Assembly (NCBI RefSeq): GCF_021462225.1
Contig: NC_061811.1
Span: 1,169,663-1,233,662, forward strand
Origin: Girardinichthys multiradiatus
Taxonomy: Eukaryota > Chordata > Actinopteri > Cyprinodontiformes > Goodeidae
Reading direction: 5' to 3'
DNA length: 64,000 bases
The position numbers and the translations under genes are program-made. The first letter of the stretch is position 1. Each line of letters begins with the position of its first letter. The notes below the pieces were generated by a model. It ran no database searches. It saw only the letters and a list, made by a program, of their open reading frames with translations, and was not told where the DNA came from. Positions 44,485 to 57,600 of this stretch are shown piece by piece.

Positions 44485-45529
44485 GAAAGCAACCACAGCT
44501 ATAAGACCTAAACATGAGGGAAACAACATGGTTGCAAGTTGTGCACCCCCTCTATCTAAAAATGTCAATTTTGGTTCAGTTCTGCCATTCAGTCTTTTGA
44601 GCTCAAATCTGTCACCATTTTGCTCATTTGGATTTTTAGCTACTGTCAGTTTGAAGATAGGTTGCAAAGGAATCAGTTGGGAGAAGAGGACAGGACTACA
44701 GCAATGTTACAAAAACTGAGGATTTGTAGCAGGAAACGGGTCAAAGTAGCAGCAAAGAAACCGAACAGCAACACTGGAGGAGCTGCAAGACCTTTCGCTA
44801 AGTATTGGTTGTGTTCTACATGGGACCAATAACTCCTGTACCCTCCATAAATCTGGACTGAGGACTAGGGTTACAAGACAAAATCATGTCTTTCTAAGGA
44901 AACATTCAGGTCTGGCTACGATCACTCAAAACCTTGTGGGTTAATACGTTCTGGTTGAGTTGAACCTAACCAGGACTTCACAGTTCCTAAAGCTGGCGTT
45001 GGCACAAAAACAACCCGGCTCATCACTAAAAGCCACAGTGTAAAACGGGTTTGTCAAAATCATAATCTGGAAGTTCTTGTCTTCAGATGAAACTGGGATT
45101 TATGTCAAAGTAGATGAGTTATGAATAAGTTATGAATAAATCCCAATATCAGCCAGTTCTGACCCAAAACCTCAAGTGTCTGCTAGAAAGCAAAAGATGA
45201 AGATAGATTTCAGTGTTCTGTATCACAGTTAGAAGAATGAATACAAAAGCATTCACCTGCAGAAATTTAAAGTTTCAGAACAACCGAGCCAGAGTCCAGA
45301 ACTAAATCTGTGGGATAAACCTGAAAAGTGCAGCAGACAAAAGACATTCCTCCCAGTCTGATTGGCCAGATGTTACCAGTATCATACAGGATTTCTACCT
45401 AAAAAGACTGAAATTCCTTGACAGGTGCATCAACATCACTTGAGAATCATTTAAGTAATTTCCACTACCATTATATAATAATAATTCTATGAGTGATCAG
45501 CTGTCAGTTGTTGGTATGAAGCAAAATCA
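44485..45529. other. Intergenic, no gene seen
   Basis: No recognisable exon, repeat family or RNA. Short ORFs on both strands lack any supporting pattern. Confidence 0.45.
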
Positions 45530-45870
45530 TGTCAAATACTCGTACTCATATTCGTACTCATTGTCTTCCGCTTCATCCGGGACCGGGTCGAGGGGCCAGC
45601 AGACTCAGTAGAGACACTTATACGTGCCTCTCCCCCAGACACCTCCTCCAGCTCCTCCCAAGGCGTTCCCAGGCCAGCCGAGAGACATAGTCCCTCCAGC
45701 GAGTCCTGGGCCGTCCACTGGGCCTCCTCCTGGTGGGACGTACCTGGAACACCTCCAGAAGGAGCCGTCCAGGAGACATCCGGTATAGATGCCCGAGCCA
45801 CCTCAACTGGCTCCTCTCGATGTGGAGGAGCAGCGGCTCTACTCAAAGCTCCTCCCGGGCACGGAGTAGA
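45530..45870 (-). mobile_element. LINE 3' fragment (C-terminal reverse transcriptase tail)
   Basis: The minus strand encodes a pattern typical of the C-terminal end of a common fish LINE (G-H-L-Y-R-M-S-P, R-P-S-G-R-P-R-T-R-W-R-D-Y). GC-rich against AT-rich surroundings. Only about 340 bp remain, interrupted by frameshifts. I suspect an RTE/Rex3-like source but cannot confirm it. Confidence 0.6.
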
Positions 45871-48442
45871 CCCGCTAAAACATTAAGCAAATGTTTTAGG
45901 TCCTCTAATAGAAAGGTCAAGGTTGGGATTACAGTGTATATAAAGCACATTTCCAACAAATAAAGTAAAAATACAACTAAATATAGAAATATGTAGAAAT
46001 ATAGAAGGATACAGGGACAGAAAGTTACCAAAACAATATTAAACAGGTTACAGGACATATGACAAACAGATGAAGTTCTTTTGATATCTGAATGTCAGGT
46101 AATTTTAGCCCAGCTCAACTGTGAAAACAAATAAGGCGTTGATGTGAAAGTGTTCCTAAGGTGTCATGACTCATTTCTGGATCGGCCTCATTCTCAACAA
46201 CCTGGACATTTTCCATTAAAAACCAGGGCTTTAACAGACTGATGGATGTTTTAGTTAGATTACAACCCATCTCATCAGACCCAACTTCAAAATATAATCA
46301 TTTAATATTAATACATGCCTAAACAAGCAGGTTCATGCATTCTGCATGTACTGCAGAAAATCACCTGAATGAAAAAGAACAGTGGGATTCTCTTTCAATT
46401 AACCTTTACGTCTGGATCTAGTGCATTTATGCAGGATGATAACTGCTTAACTGAGCTGTATACCTACAGTATAGCAATTAACTCAAATGTTACGCTTCAT
46501 TTTTAAAAATTCTGTCTAAATTCTGAACAGCAAGGTTTGTCAACCATTTCCATGCTAACAGTTCTTCACTTTCTCTGTAAACATGGTGTTTAAAATGTTC
46601 TCTTCCTTGCTCTTTGTCTTGTATCTGCTGTAAATCTGCTGAATCTTATCTGGAATCTAAAGGGATTTAAGGGATTAAGTTGTGCTTAAGAAAATAAGAG
46701 TCCATTCTTACTCATGCTTTTTAACGTCTGCCATTAATTTAATTTTTAATCTTTAATATTATAACGAGGGAAAAACAAACTTTTTTGACCACATTTACAT
46801 GATTTATTCTCCTTGGTAGCTGTTGAATTTGATTTAACTGCCTAAACTTTCTGTTTAAAGATGACTTTGGTTCATTTATTTTGTTAAAATGTTTTTGTTT
46901 TTAATGAATTAAAGGTTTCAGGCGCTGAATGTGAAAGGGTTAAATGTTGTATTTCTTTCTTCATAAGCAGATGAAGCAGTACTGCATTTAATTTAAACAT
47001 TTCTGTTTTCTGCTGACTGTGCTCCTAAATTGGCAATGAGATATAGAAATAGTGACACCCACTGGACAAAAGTGAAATTATTCTTTAAGTTGCAACTGCT
47101 TCACAGTTGAAATAATTTTGTTAAACTGCTCAATTTCTGCAGTTTATGAAATAATTTTTAAAATGAAAATATCTCAATACATGGATTCAAGTGAGAGAAA
47201 TTAAACAGCTTATTTGAGGGATTTTTGATTGTGGTGAACATTTTTCTCAGCAACTCTCTTTGTTCTCAGAGTTGCATCATGTTTTTTCACTTTGACTGAA
47301 TTTATCTGCAGGCAGTAAGGTTTTAATCCACTAGAAATTTAAAGAATATAAACTTTTCAACATTGCGGAGTTCTCCAGTGTTTACTGAACCCTCAAAGCA
47401 GCTTTAGAATAAAAAAAAAAAAAATAAATGTTACATGTTTTCTCTTGTTTCAAACATTTTCAGAGCTATTTTAAAGGTTTCTTTTTGTTGTTTTGGGGGA
47501 AATCTGCAGCAGATTTTGTAGACACAACAGAAATAGATTCAATAAAATAGTGATTTAAATGAAATAGATCGTCATAAAATCTTAATAAAACGAAATTTAG
47601 GATGTTTGGAAACTAATAAGTACCTAGGGAAAAAATACAGATGATAAAGAAAATGGGAAGGGTACATGAAAACACATTTTTGGTGTTGTGCCAGACCCCG
47701 AAAGGGTTCTGGGAAAATCCAGACATACTGTGTACTGGGTCATAGATGAAGGACATTCTGTTTAATTCACTTGCACTACCTTATCTTACTTACTGTGTGG
47801 AAGACTGTCCAACAAACCCACAATCGTCATACGTATTACAAAAAGAGCATTAAGGGTTGTACATAATGTGTGAAAGAGTCCAATGTTTTAGTAAGATTTT
47901 ATAGTTTAATAAAATTAGTCACATTTACGTGTTTTTAGGCAAGACTGCAATGAAGTTTTAGAGCCTGTTTAATAGGAGTTAAACAGTTTATGAAAGGTCA
48001 TTGAATGCAGCATTCCTATCTGTATGTGTAGCAACACAAAGCTCTGTAGAACCACAGGCAAGGATCACCAGTTCAAAACTGGGTGATAATTAAGGATTTA
48101 AGCTAACATGAGACAATAAGCACTGATATAAAACATAACCATCATCATATGAGCTCAAAATGTAAGCCTTTTACCATAATTTGTTTACAATTATTAGAAA
48201 ACTAAGAGAAATGATTCTGCTATCATGAGATTAAAAGTTTTGTCATTTGTTCAAGAAAAAGAAAGAAATACAAGACAAACATATCATAAACATTTATAGC
48301 GAATAGTTTTGGCCACTCTCAACTTCCATAGTAATATATTTGTAATTTGGCATTACACTTCAAATTAAACCAGACAGTACAACAGAAATTTTTCTAGTGT
48401 TATTTCTGTCTAAAAAATAGTTTGCCTTCGCCCAAAGCAGCA
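45871..48442. other. AT-rich intergenic stretch between gene 2 and the mobile-element cluster
   Basis: No gene, RNA or clear repeat recognised in about 2.6 kb, apart from homopolymer runs such as the A-tract near 47411. Confidence 0.45.
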
Positions 48443-48448
48443 TTTATT
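48443..48448 (-). terminator. Possible polyadenylation signal of gene 2
   Basis: AATAAA on the minus strand, about 175 bp past the gene 2 stop codon. Position is reasonable, but AATAAA is common in such AT-rich DNA. Confidence 0.35.
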
Positions 48449-48621
48449 ATCCCAGATCCCATCCTATTAAACATATCTGTTATTAAGCAGCAGTTCAAAA
48501 TTACATTTATAGTTTAACTACAAGGAAAATAGAAATAAAATTGGTCACATCAGAAATACAGATGGCCTACAGTAAAGATCTATGGCTGAAAACGTAAACC
48601 AGCAGGTGTTGAGGGATTAGT

Positions 48622-51600
48622 TTAGGCCCGTCGCTGCAGTATTTGTAGCACAGCTGTCAGCAGAGCAGCCAGAAATGCGGACGGCTTTGGAAACTCTGTC
48701 GCACCGCTTGTAGCTGAAAATCAAACACACATAAAAGTGAATTACACCAAATGCCACTGTGTTATTATTGACTTCATCCAGCAAAAGATGAACACAACTG
48801 TGAGGGTTCACAAATTTTTCCCTCCAATAAGTCAATCCATGACATTTTGTGATTTAGCTTAATCACTTTACCCTGTATTGGAGGTATAGTGGTCGGGTTG
48901 GTCCTGTTACTAATCAACCCAATCCCCAGAGTGTCCAGGTCAGACTGCAGCTGCAGATTCACCCAGGTCCGAACCACCATGTCATTCTCAAACAACTTCA
49001 GATCGCGGAGCTGGTCACCCATGAGACCTTGCACGTTTTTCACCGTCAAATTCTGTGAGTTCGCAGAAAAGAAAAACAAAGAATATTTCTGTTTCTAGAA
49101 GATTTCTTTCATTCAAGCCACAATAAAAGAAACACATACAATGGGTACCTTCTGGCACTTAACAGTATAAAACCTCTGTCATGTTTCAGAAAGTAATAAC
49201 ACCCCATCCACACTGGATGAAGACCCCACAATGACATCTAAAAGTCTGTTTAAATCTGGTGTTTTTTTAAATTCATCTTACTGTTTGTGGTTTAGTGGGT
49301 TTTGATGTACGTAGCAAAGTCATAGTGGTTTACTATTACTGCAGTGGCAGAGTGTCAGGGTCCAGGATGGAGTGTGGGGAAGGTGGTTGCAGTGTATCGG
49401 TTATATGGGGTCCGTAGGTGCTGGTGTTGCTTGGTTGTTGAGATGTTCATGAAGGAGAACACATGCTAGCTTTATGCGTAAGCTGTGATCCATGGCGCTG
49501 CATCAGTGCCAAATGCTTTGGGTCCTGTACCTCTCCTTATACAAGCAAAAGGATCTAAGTGTGCTCGCCATAGAGCTGCAACAACCAATCCATGTTCTTC
49601 TTGTACCGAAGAATAACCTCCTGTGCATCAGGGCCACCGCTGGAGGAAGGAAGTGGTGTGGATGTAGCTAAAGTTCTGCACAATGAAGCCTTCGCCTGCA
49701 TCTTCATGTACTGTTAAAAATATTTGCTAATTACTGAAATGTCGCCCTCACTGGGAAACGTCCATGATTTCTCCTCAACAGGAAGGCTGGAAATGATAGC
49801 AGAGGGCCACAAACTGCCCAAATACAAAGGGAAGTTGGTATCAGTACATAGGTGGCACTGTCTGATTTGATAGCTTATAGCATGCTGGCAAAATCTGACA
49901 GAGTAGTGGCAGACATACTGTGGCCGCGGGAGGGGGGCCAGCGGCAATGTGCTGCTGACTATCAGAGCATGGTGAGGGTGAAGAGGAGAACATTGCAGGA
50001 AGAAACCTATTTTATACCATGTTTGACTTCATGCTGCAGGTGGATTCCAAACGTTGCAGCTGTCCAGACAAAGTCCTGCAGCAGGGTCTTTCTGGACTTG
50101 GGACAGGCTGAGGAGATGATTCAAAATTTGGTCGAGGTGTGTTGGAGCAGCAGCTGACATTTGTCATAGATAACGTTGGTCTTAGAGATTATAACACGAC
50201 CTACGTCCATATTGACTAGGGCCTTACAATGGACAGTATTTGTTTTAAATAATAATGGGCTATCAAGGAGAAAGGACAGGAAGCTGCTAAGATTATCTAA
50301 AATATCAACAATCTTCTCCAGCAGTCAGCGTTCTCAGGCTCGGCCTATAGCCTAACACACAGATCAATTAGTTAATGTTAACATTGTCCCAGATTTTCAA
50401 ATATTGACAAAAAAGAACAACCAAGCTTCCCTTACCTTGATCACATCAAGTTGCAGACTCCTGAACACATCTACATCCATGTTGATGTTCTGTACTGACA
50501 ATATTACCACATCATGCAGGGGGGCTCCACCTATCAGAGGGTACAAAATCCAGAAATCTGGAAATCAGGAAAACGATCTTTGTTTGGCAAAGAAATAATT
50601 TAAAGGATGGTTAGTGTGAATTCCTACCCAGATAGGACTTCATCAAGTTGTAATAGTCAACGAAACTGGCCCGATATATAAGGAAGGCAGTAGAACTGAT
50701 ATTGTACAGCACCTTCTTCTGCTCAAGTGAACATGATGCCACATTTAGAAGTTGGGCGTTTCTGACAGCATAAGAGAGAGGAGTGGCAGAGGGTTATAAA
50801 GGCAGCAAGTCTTTCATTGTGCAGTTGGGTTTCAGCAGCCAGCTGCACTTACTGGATACTAATTGGACTTATGTTCTTCAGTGTGCTGGTATCTAACGAG
50901 CACAGGTTGGAGCCAATAATTGTTAGCTCAAATGGGCCCAGAGTTTTCTCCGAAGTCTTCAGATATTTTTCAATGATTTCTTTGCTCTAAAAACATTCAA
51001 AAAGACACGTGAACACATATATGTTATAGGATTACATCCAAACTTTGCAAATGATCAAAATCATTTTAATAGAACCTTTGCTTTCTCCCAGCTTCCATCT
51101 TCAGTTCTCAAAAGAGCTGACAGGGTGTCAACTTTGGAGATGCGCCACTTAAAGATGTCCTCCAGTGTTGCAACACGAGACACTGAACCAAGCACCTGGA
51201 CGACCTGCTCAGGAACCTCTGATGGATATACCTGAAAGAACAGAGAAGGTGCACTAATGATTTGTCAAGATGGTGCCAGCATGTGCGGCAGGCCATCTGT
51301 TTTTAATTAGCTGGCATAATGCTCTTCTGGTGGTGTTCCGGTAAGTATTAGGACTCTCCTGAGGTCCTCTGAAGGAAACGTCTGATCTTGGAGGAGTTAA
51401 TTTTCTTCTTTGTACTGGATCCAGCCTGTTGTTCCTGGAGCAGTGGTGGACCGGGCTCACCTGACGGTGGCAATTCCTCTGAACTCCTCCATCTGACAGT
51501 TTTCCCAGCTTGGAGGTTCAGCTTGTGGAGATAAAATGTGAATCTCCGCTGCTCTACGTCGTGATCTAACGGTCAGCCAAATATAATAGTGACTTTCTTC

Positions 51601-54600
51601 AGGACTTTGCCGATTTCTTGTCAGAGATTTCAGATTTTGATTGTTTGCCATCATAACATTCATGTGTGTTGTTCAGACCACGTCGCTAATGAAAAGACTT
51701 TTTGAACTTGATCAGCTCTTTTAATTTGAATCAATTAGTATGTGGTACAACACATGCAAAGGGACACACCCTGGACTTGCTTTTAACTTTTGGTTTCCAT
51801 GGAGATGTGAAGGAAATTATTGATTCTGGTATTTCTGATGGAATTTGGGCTGTTTTAATTCTGCTGCCTTTGACTCAGTGGATTATGACATTTTATTATC
51901 ATGTTTGGAGCAGTCTGTTGGTGTGAAGGACACAGCAATTAAATGGTTTGGGTCCTACCTGTCTAATAGGAGTTTTTCTGTCCAACTAGGACAGTTTTCT
52001 TTCACAGATGTCCCACTTATTTTCTCTGTATTCGGTTCCACTGGGGTCCATTTAAAAAAGTATATACTGGTCCTTCTCAAAATATTAGCATATTGTGATA
52101 AAGTTCATTATTTTCTATAATGTCATGATGAAAATTTAACATTCATATATTTTAGATTCATTGCACACTAACTGAAATATTTCAGGTCTTTTATTGTCTT
52201 AATACGGATGATTTTGGCATACAGCTCATGAAAACCCAAAATTCCTATCTCACAAAATTAGCATATCATTAAAAGGGTCTCTAAACGAGCTATGAACCTA
52301 ATCATCTGAATCAACGAGTTAACTCTAAACACCTGCAAAAGATTCCTGAGGCCTTTAAAACTCCCAGCCTGGTTCATCACTCAAAACCCCAATCATGGGT
52401 AAGACTGCCAACCTGACTGCTGTCCAGAAGGCCACTATTGACACCCTCAAGCAAGAGGGTAAGACACAGAAAGACATTTCTGAATGAATAGGCTGTTCCC
52501 AGAGTGCTGTATCAAGGCACCTCAATGGGAAGTCTGTGGGAAGGAAAAAGTGTGGCAGAAAACGCTGCACAACGAGAAGAGGTGACCGGACCCTGAGGAA
52601 GATTGTGGAGAAGGGCCGATTCTAGACCTTGGGGGACCTGCGGAAGCAGTGGACTGAGTCTGGAGTAGAAACATCCAGAGCCACCGTACACAGGCGTGTG
52701 CAGGAAATGGGCTACAGGTGCCGCAATCCCCAGGTCAAGCCACTTTTGAACCAGAAACAGCGGCAGAAGCGCCTGACCTGGGCTACAGAGAAGCAGCACT
52801 GGACTGTTGCTCAGTGGTCCAAAGTACTTTTTTCGGATGAAAACAAATTCTGCATGTCATTCAGAAATCAAGGTGCCAGAGTCTGGAGGAAGACTGGGGA
52901 GAAGGAAATGCCAAAATGCCAGAAGTCCAGTGTCAAGTACCCACAGTCAGTGATGGTCTGGGGTGCCGTGTCAGCTGCTGGTGTTGGTCCACTGTGTTTT
53001 ATCAAGGGCAGGGTCAATGCAGCTAGCTATCATTAGATTTTGGAGCACTTCATGCTTCCATCTGCTGAAAAGCTTTATGGAGATGAAGATTTCATTTTTC
53101 AGCACCACCTGGCACCTGCTCACAGTGCCAAAACCACTGGTAAATGGTTTACTGACCATGGTATCACTGTGCTCAATTGGCCTGCCAACTCTCCTGACCT
53201 GAACCCCATAGAGAATCTGTGGGATATTGTGAAGAGAACGTTGAGAGACTCAAGACCCAACACTCTGGATGAGCTAAAGGCCGCTATCGAAGCATCCTGG
53301 GCCTCCATAAGACCTCAGCAATGCCACAGGCTGATTGCCTCCATGCCACGCCGCATTGAAGCAGTCATTTCTGCCAAAGGATTCCCGACCAAGTATTGAG
53401 TGCATAACTGTACATGATTATTTGAAGGTTGACGTTTTTTGTATTAAAAACACTTTTCTTTTATTGGTCGGATGAAATATGCTAATTTTGTGAGATAGGA
53501 ATTTTGGGTTTTCATGAGCTGTATGCCAAAATCATCCGTATTAAGACAATAAAAGACCTGAAATATTTCAGTTAGTGTGCAATGAATCTAAAATATATGA
53601 ATGTTAAATTTTCATCATGACATTATGGAAAATAATGAACTTTATCACAATATGCTAATATTTTGAGAAGGACCTGTATAATGTGTCATGTCATTGTTAT
53701 GCAGATGCCATCCTGATTTATTTACCTTTAAAGTCCGGTGTATAGGGAATTTGCAGGAGTTTTCACAGGATGTTAAAACATGGATGGAGCTGAACTTTCT
53801 CTGCTTAAATGAAAATAAAACAGAGGTCATTGGGTTTATGTAAACTGACCTGCTGACTGAATACAGCAGTGCTGTCAGCTCCTTGAACTCTTTGGACTGT
53901 CCTTTCATTAGGAATCTTGGGGTTATTTTTGATACTAACTGTAAATTTGACAGACAGGTCAGTGCAGTAGTCCAGTCTAGTTTTTATCATTTGAGGCTAA
54001 TTAGCAAAGTAAAGCCGTATCTTCCTCGTGATGCCATTGAAAGGGTCATTCATTCTGTTATCTTTCCTGGACTGGACTACTGCAACTTCCTTTATGGTGG
54101 TGTAGACCAGTCTCTCCTCCACCATCTCTTGCTGGTCCAAAATTCAGCTGCCTGCCTGTTAGCGGGGATAACAATTTGCGCAACTTGTGACTGGGGGGAC
54201 TGAGACTTTTTAGCTGCACCTCCACCTCTTTTTGTCAGCCCTGCCAGAAATCTTAATGAATTTAATTTTCTTTTAAAAACTCATATTTTACACTGGCCTT
54301 CAACACTAAAGAGTTACAGTTAGAAGATAGTCCTTGTACTGTCTTCTATTTTTTTTATTATTTCACTTTTAAGCTGTCAGTTAAAGATGCTGCCCTACAT
54401 TTGTACTCCTCAGTTAAAAATCTGCACCTACCAGGCTGAGCTTCTTCAGAATGATCTTCTGGAATCCCTCATCGTCCACTTTCTCGCAGATAGCATTGAG
54501 GTTATCTTTCAGAACAGGACTGTCCAAGCAGAGGTCAAACTGTGTTTCATCGTAGCCAAAGGGGAAGGCAGGGTCACTGATTATCACCTGGGTGATGATG

Positions 54601-57600
54601 CCTTCAGTGCATCCTGAGGAAAGTTAGAGAGCTGGTGAAAGCGCTGCCAAAGGTCAGAATGTAAAGGTCATTTGTTTTCGTCTTAGATCAAATAATAATT
54701 TGCTTCGCATAAAAATAGCACACACATTTCTATAATTCACTTAAACTTTAAGGGTCCGCTAATAATTTGTTCCAATGCACGTTTCCACTTTTTGTCACTT
54801 GAAGCTGCTGTTTTTTAATAAACTGTCTCCAGTTTCATCAGCTGATTTTTTTTTACCTGCTGCTCTTTTAGCCGCCATGGGGATGATCTGTCTAAACAGG
54901 TTCTTGAGCTTAATCTTCTGTGTTTTTAATTTTCTCAAGTTGGGCATGAAGGTCTTGAGAAAGATTCTCTTGGATTTCTGCAAAATCAGGAAAAAAAGCA
55001 CAAAGTAACTATTTATTCCAAGTTTAAATTCAACAAACATTTCCAAAAACTAAAGTGAAATAAAAATACAAACAGTTTGAAACTGGCCCCAGATGTTTCT
55101 GGTTAAGTGTAGAGGAAGCAACCCGAGGTTTTCCAGAGTTCGCTCATTCCAGGATGTGATGGGTCTGTAAACACAAGATTTTCTCTTTCTGCTGTTTCCA
55201 TGAAGCAGTACTTGGTGGAACAGCAGGAAAAAGTAATACCCACAAAAATTATGTAAATAAAATTAAAAAACAAATAATTAATAAATAAATAAGACATGTT
55301 TGGGTTTTTCCGTTCTATATTGTGTACAGGACAACAATTTACAATAAGCTCCAAGTTGATCTCCCAGAGGAACTGGTTGTCTCTAACTTGTTGCTGAACT
55401 TGGCACCAACCCGATTTTGGAAGTGCGTGTGGTTGTCCAGCACAGTCAACCGAAATAATCAATATCTAACTAGTTGGTACCAGAATTCGAGTTATCTGGC
55501 TGGATCTGCCACTATATACAGGGGTTGGACAATGAAACTGAAACACCTGTTATTTTAGTGTGGGAGGTTTCATGGCTAAATTGGACCAGCCTGGTAGCCA
55601 GTCTTCATTGATTGCACATTGCACCAGTAAGAGCAGAGTGTGAAGGTTCAATTAGCAGGGTAAGAGCACAGTTTTGCTCAAAATATTGAAATGCACACAA
55701 CATTATGTGTGACATACCGGAGTTCAAAAGAGGACAAATTGTTGGTGCACGTCTTGCTGGCGCATCTGTGACCAAGACAGCAAGTCTTTGTGATGTATCA
55801 AGAGCCACGGTATCCAGGGTAATGTCAGCATACCACCAAGAAGGACGAACCACATCCAACAGGATTAACTGTGGACGCAAGAGGAAGCTGTCTGAAAGGG
55901 ATGTTCGGGTGCTAACCCGGATTGTATCCAAAAAACATAAAACCACGGCTGCCCAAATCACGGCAGAATTAAATGTGCACCTCAACTCTCCTGTTTCCAC
56001 CAGAACTGTCCGTCAGGAGCTCCACAGGGTCAATATACACGGCCGGGCTGCTATAGCCAAACCTTTGGTCACTCATGCCAATGCCAAACGTCGGTTTCAA
56101 TGGTGCAAGGAGGGCAAATCTTGGGCTGTGGACAATGTGAAACATGTATTGTTCTCTGATGAGTCCACCTTTACTGTTTTCCCCACATCCAGGAGAGTTA
56201 CGGTGTGGAGAAGCCCCAAAGAAGCGTACCACCCAGACTGTTGCATGCCCAGAGTGAAGCATGGGGGTGGATCAGTGATGGTTTGGGCTGCCATATCATG
56301 GCATTCCCTTGGCCCAATACTTGTGCTAGATGGGCGCGTCACTGCCAAGGACTACCGAACCATTCTTGAGGACCATGTGCATCCAATGGTTCAAACATTG
56401 TATCCTGAAGGCGGTGCCGTGTATCAGGATGACAATGCACCAATACACCCAGCAAGACTGGTGAAAGATTGGTTTGATGAATATGAAAGTGAAGTTGAAC
56501 ATCTCCCATGGCCTGTACAGTCACCAGATCTAAATATTATTGAGCCACTTTGGGGTGTTTTGGAGGAGCGAGTCAGGAAACGTTTTCCTCCACCAGTATC
56601 ACGTAGTGACCTGGCCACTATCCTGCAAGAAGAATGGCTTAAAATCCCTCTGACCACTGTGCAGGACTTGTATATGTCATTCCCAAGACGTATTGATGCT
56701 GTATTGGCCACAAAAGGAGGCCATACACCATACTAATAAATTATTGTGGTCTAAAACCCGGTGTTTCACTTTCATTGTCCAACACCTGTATGTGTACTCA
56801 TCGTTCTGTACTCATCTGAATTTGCCACTGAATATTTTTAGTATTACAGGGACATCAGACACTCCATAATGTTCTTTCCTGGAAGGAAAATGTGATGTTA
56901 TTTCTAATGTTCGTATTACTTTATTTTCATACCCGTATACTGTGTTCTCAGATAGCAGCAGCTTCTCGATAGCGACCACTTGGCTGTCAGAAAGGTCTTT
57001 GCAGGCTTTAAGTTTTTCCAGAATGTGAGGATCTGAGTTCTCTATGTATGATCTGTCCAGAGTACAGACCATGTTCCCCAAAACCTCCACAACATTTTTG
57101 CTCAGGCCTGAGCGGGTTACACCCTAAAAATATGAAATCAAAGAACAAAATGCAAGACTTCACCTGCTTTTCAAATTCTAATGAATCTTGTAAATACCTG
57201 GACATTGCTTTGCTGCATTACAGCAGTCACCTAAACTCATGCTTTATGTAAGTGTCACCTACCAGACAGGTTAGGGCTTCAGCGAACAGCAGTGGACCTT
57301 TGCTCAAAATGCTGGAGGCCACAGAAAAGTCTGCAGCTCCCAGGGCAGAAAAATATGACCTGCAATTCTCCTTCTGGATGTTTTGGGTGCTAAAATAAAT
57401 GAGTAGAACAAACGTTTACATCACATCATAATGTGCAAAATGATTATAAAGTGACTCACTTAAAGAAGAGAAGCATGTCTGAAGGATAATCTACAAAGTT
57501 CTGAGTTAGGGAGTTGCGGACCAGGTTGTACATGCAGGTCAGCTGTGGGTAATAAGATCAGAAGGAGATTATTATACAGGATAAATGCTCATATCAATCG

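Larger units (their letters stand above)
51260..54300 (+). mobile_element. LINE retrotransposon remnant in a gene 2 intron
   Basis: Sits between exons 51076-51231 and 54432-54613, opposite to gene 2. Begins near a CAAGATGGTGCC start, then shows endonuclease pieces (F-A-D-F-L-S-E near 51600; T-H-A-K-G-H-T-L-D-L at 51740-51790) and reverse transcriptase (F-D-S-V-D-Y, then W-F-G-S-Y-L-S). A Tc1 element interrupts it at 52067-53676. It resumes with H-C-Y-A-D-A at 53695 (the second catalytic aspartate now alanine) and the C-terminal domain (N-L-G-V-I-F-D; 53883-54203). Many stops; inactive. Confidence 0.75.

Noticed and set aside
45532..45846. Host gene suggested by a GC-rich 104-codon ORF
   Set aside because: The pattern is that of a LINE reverse transcriptase tail, and the ORF shown is a mixture of frames.
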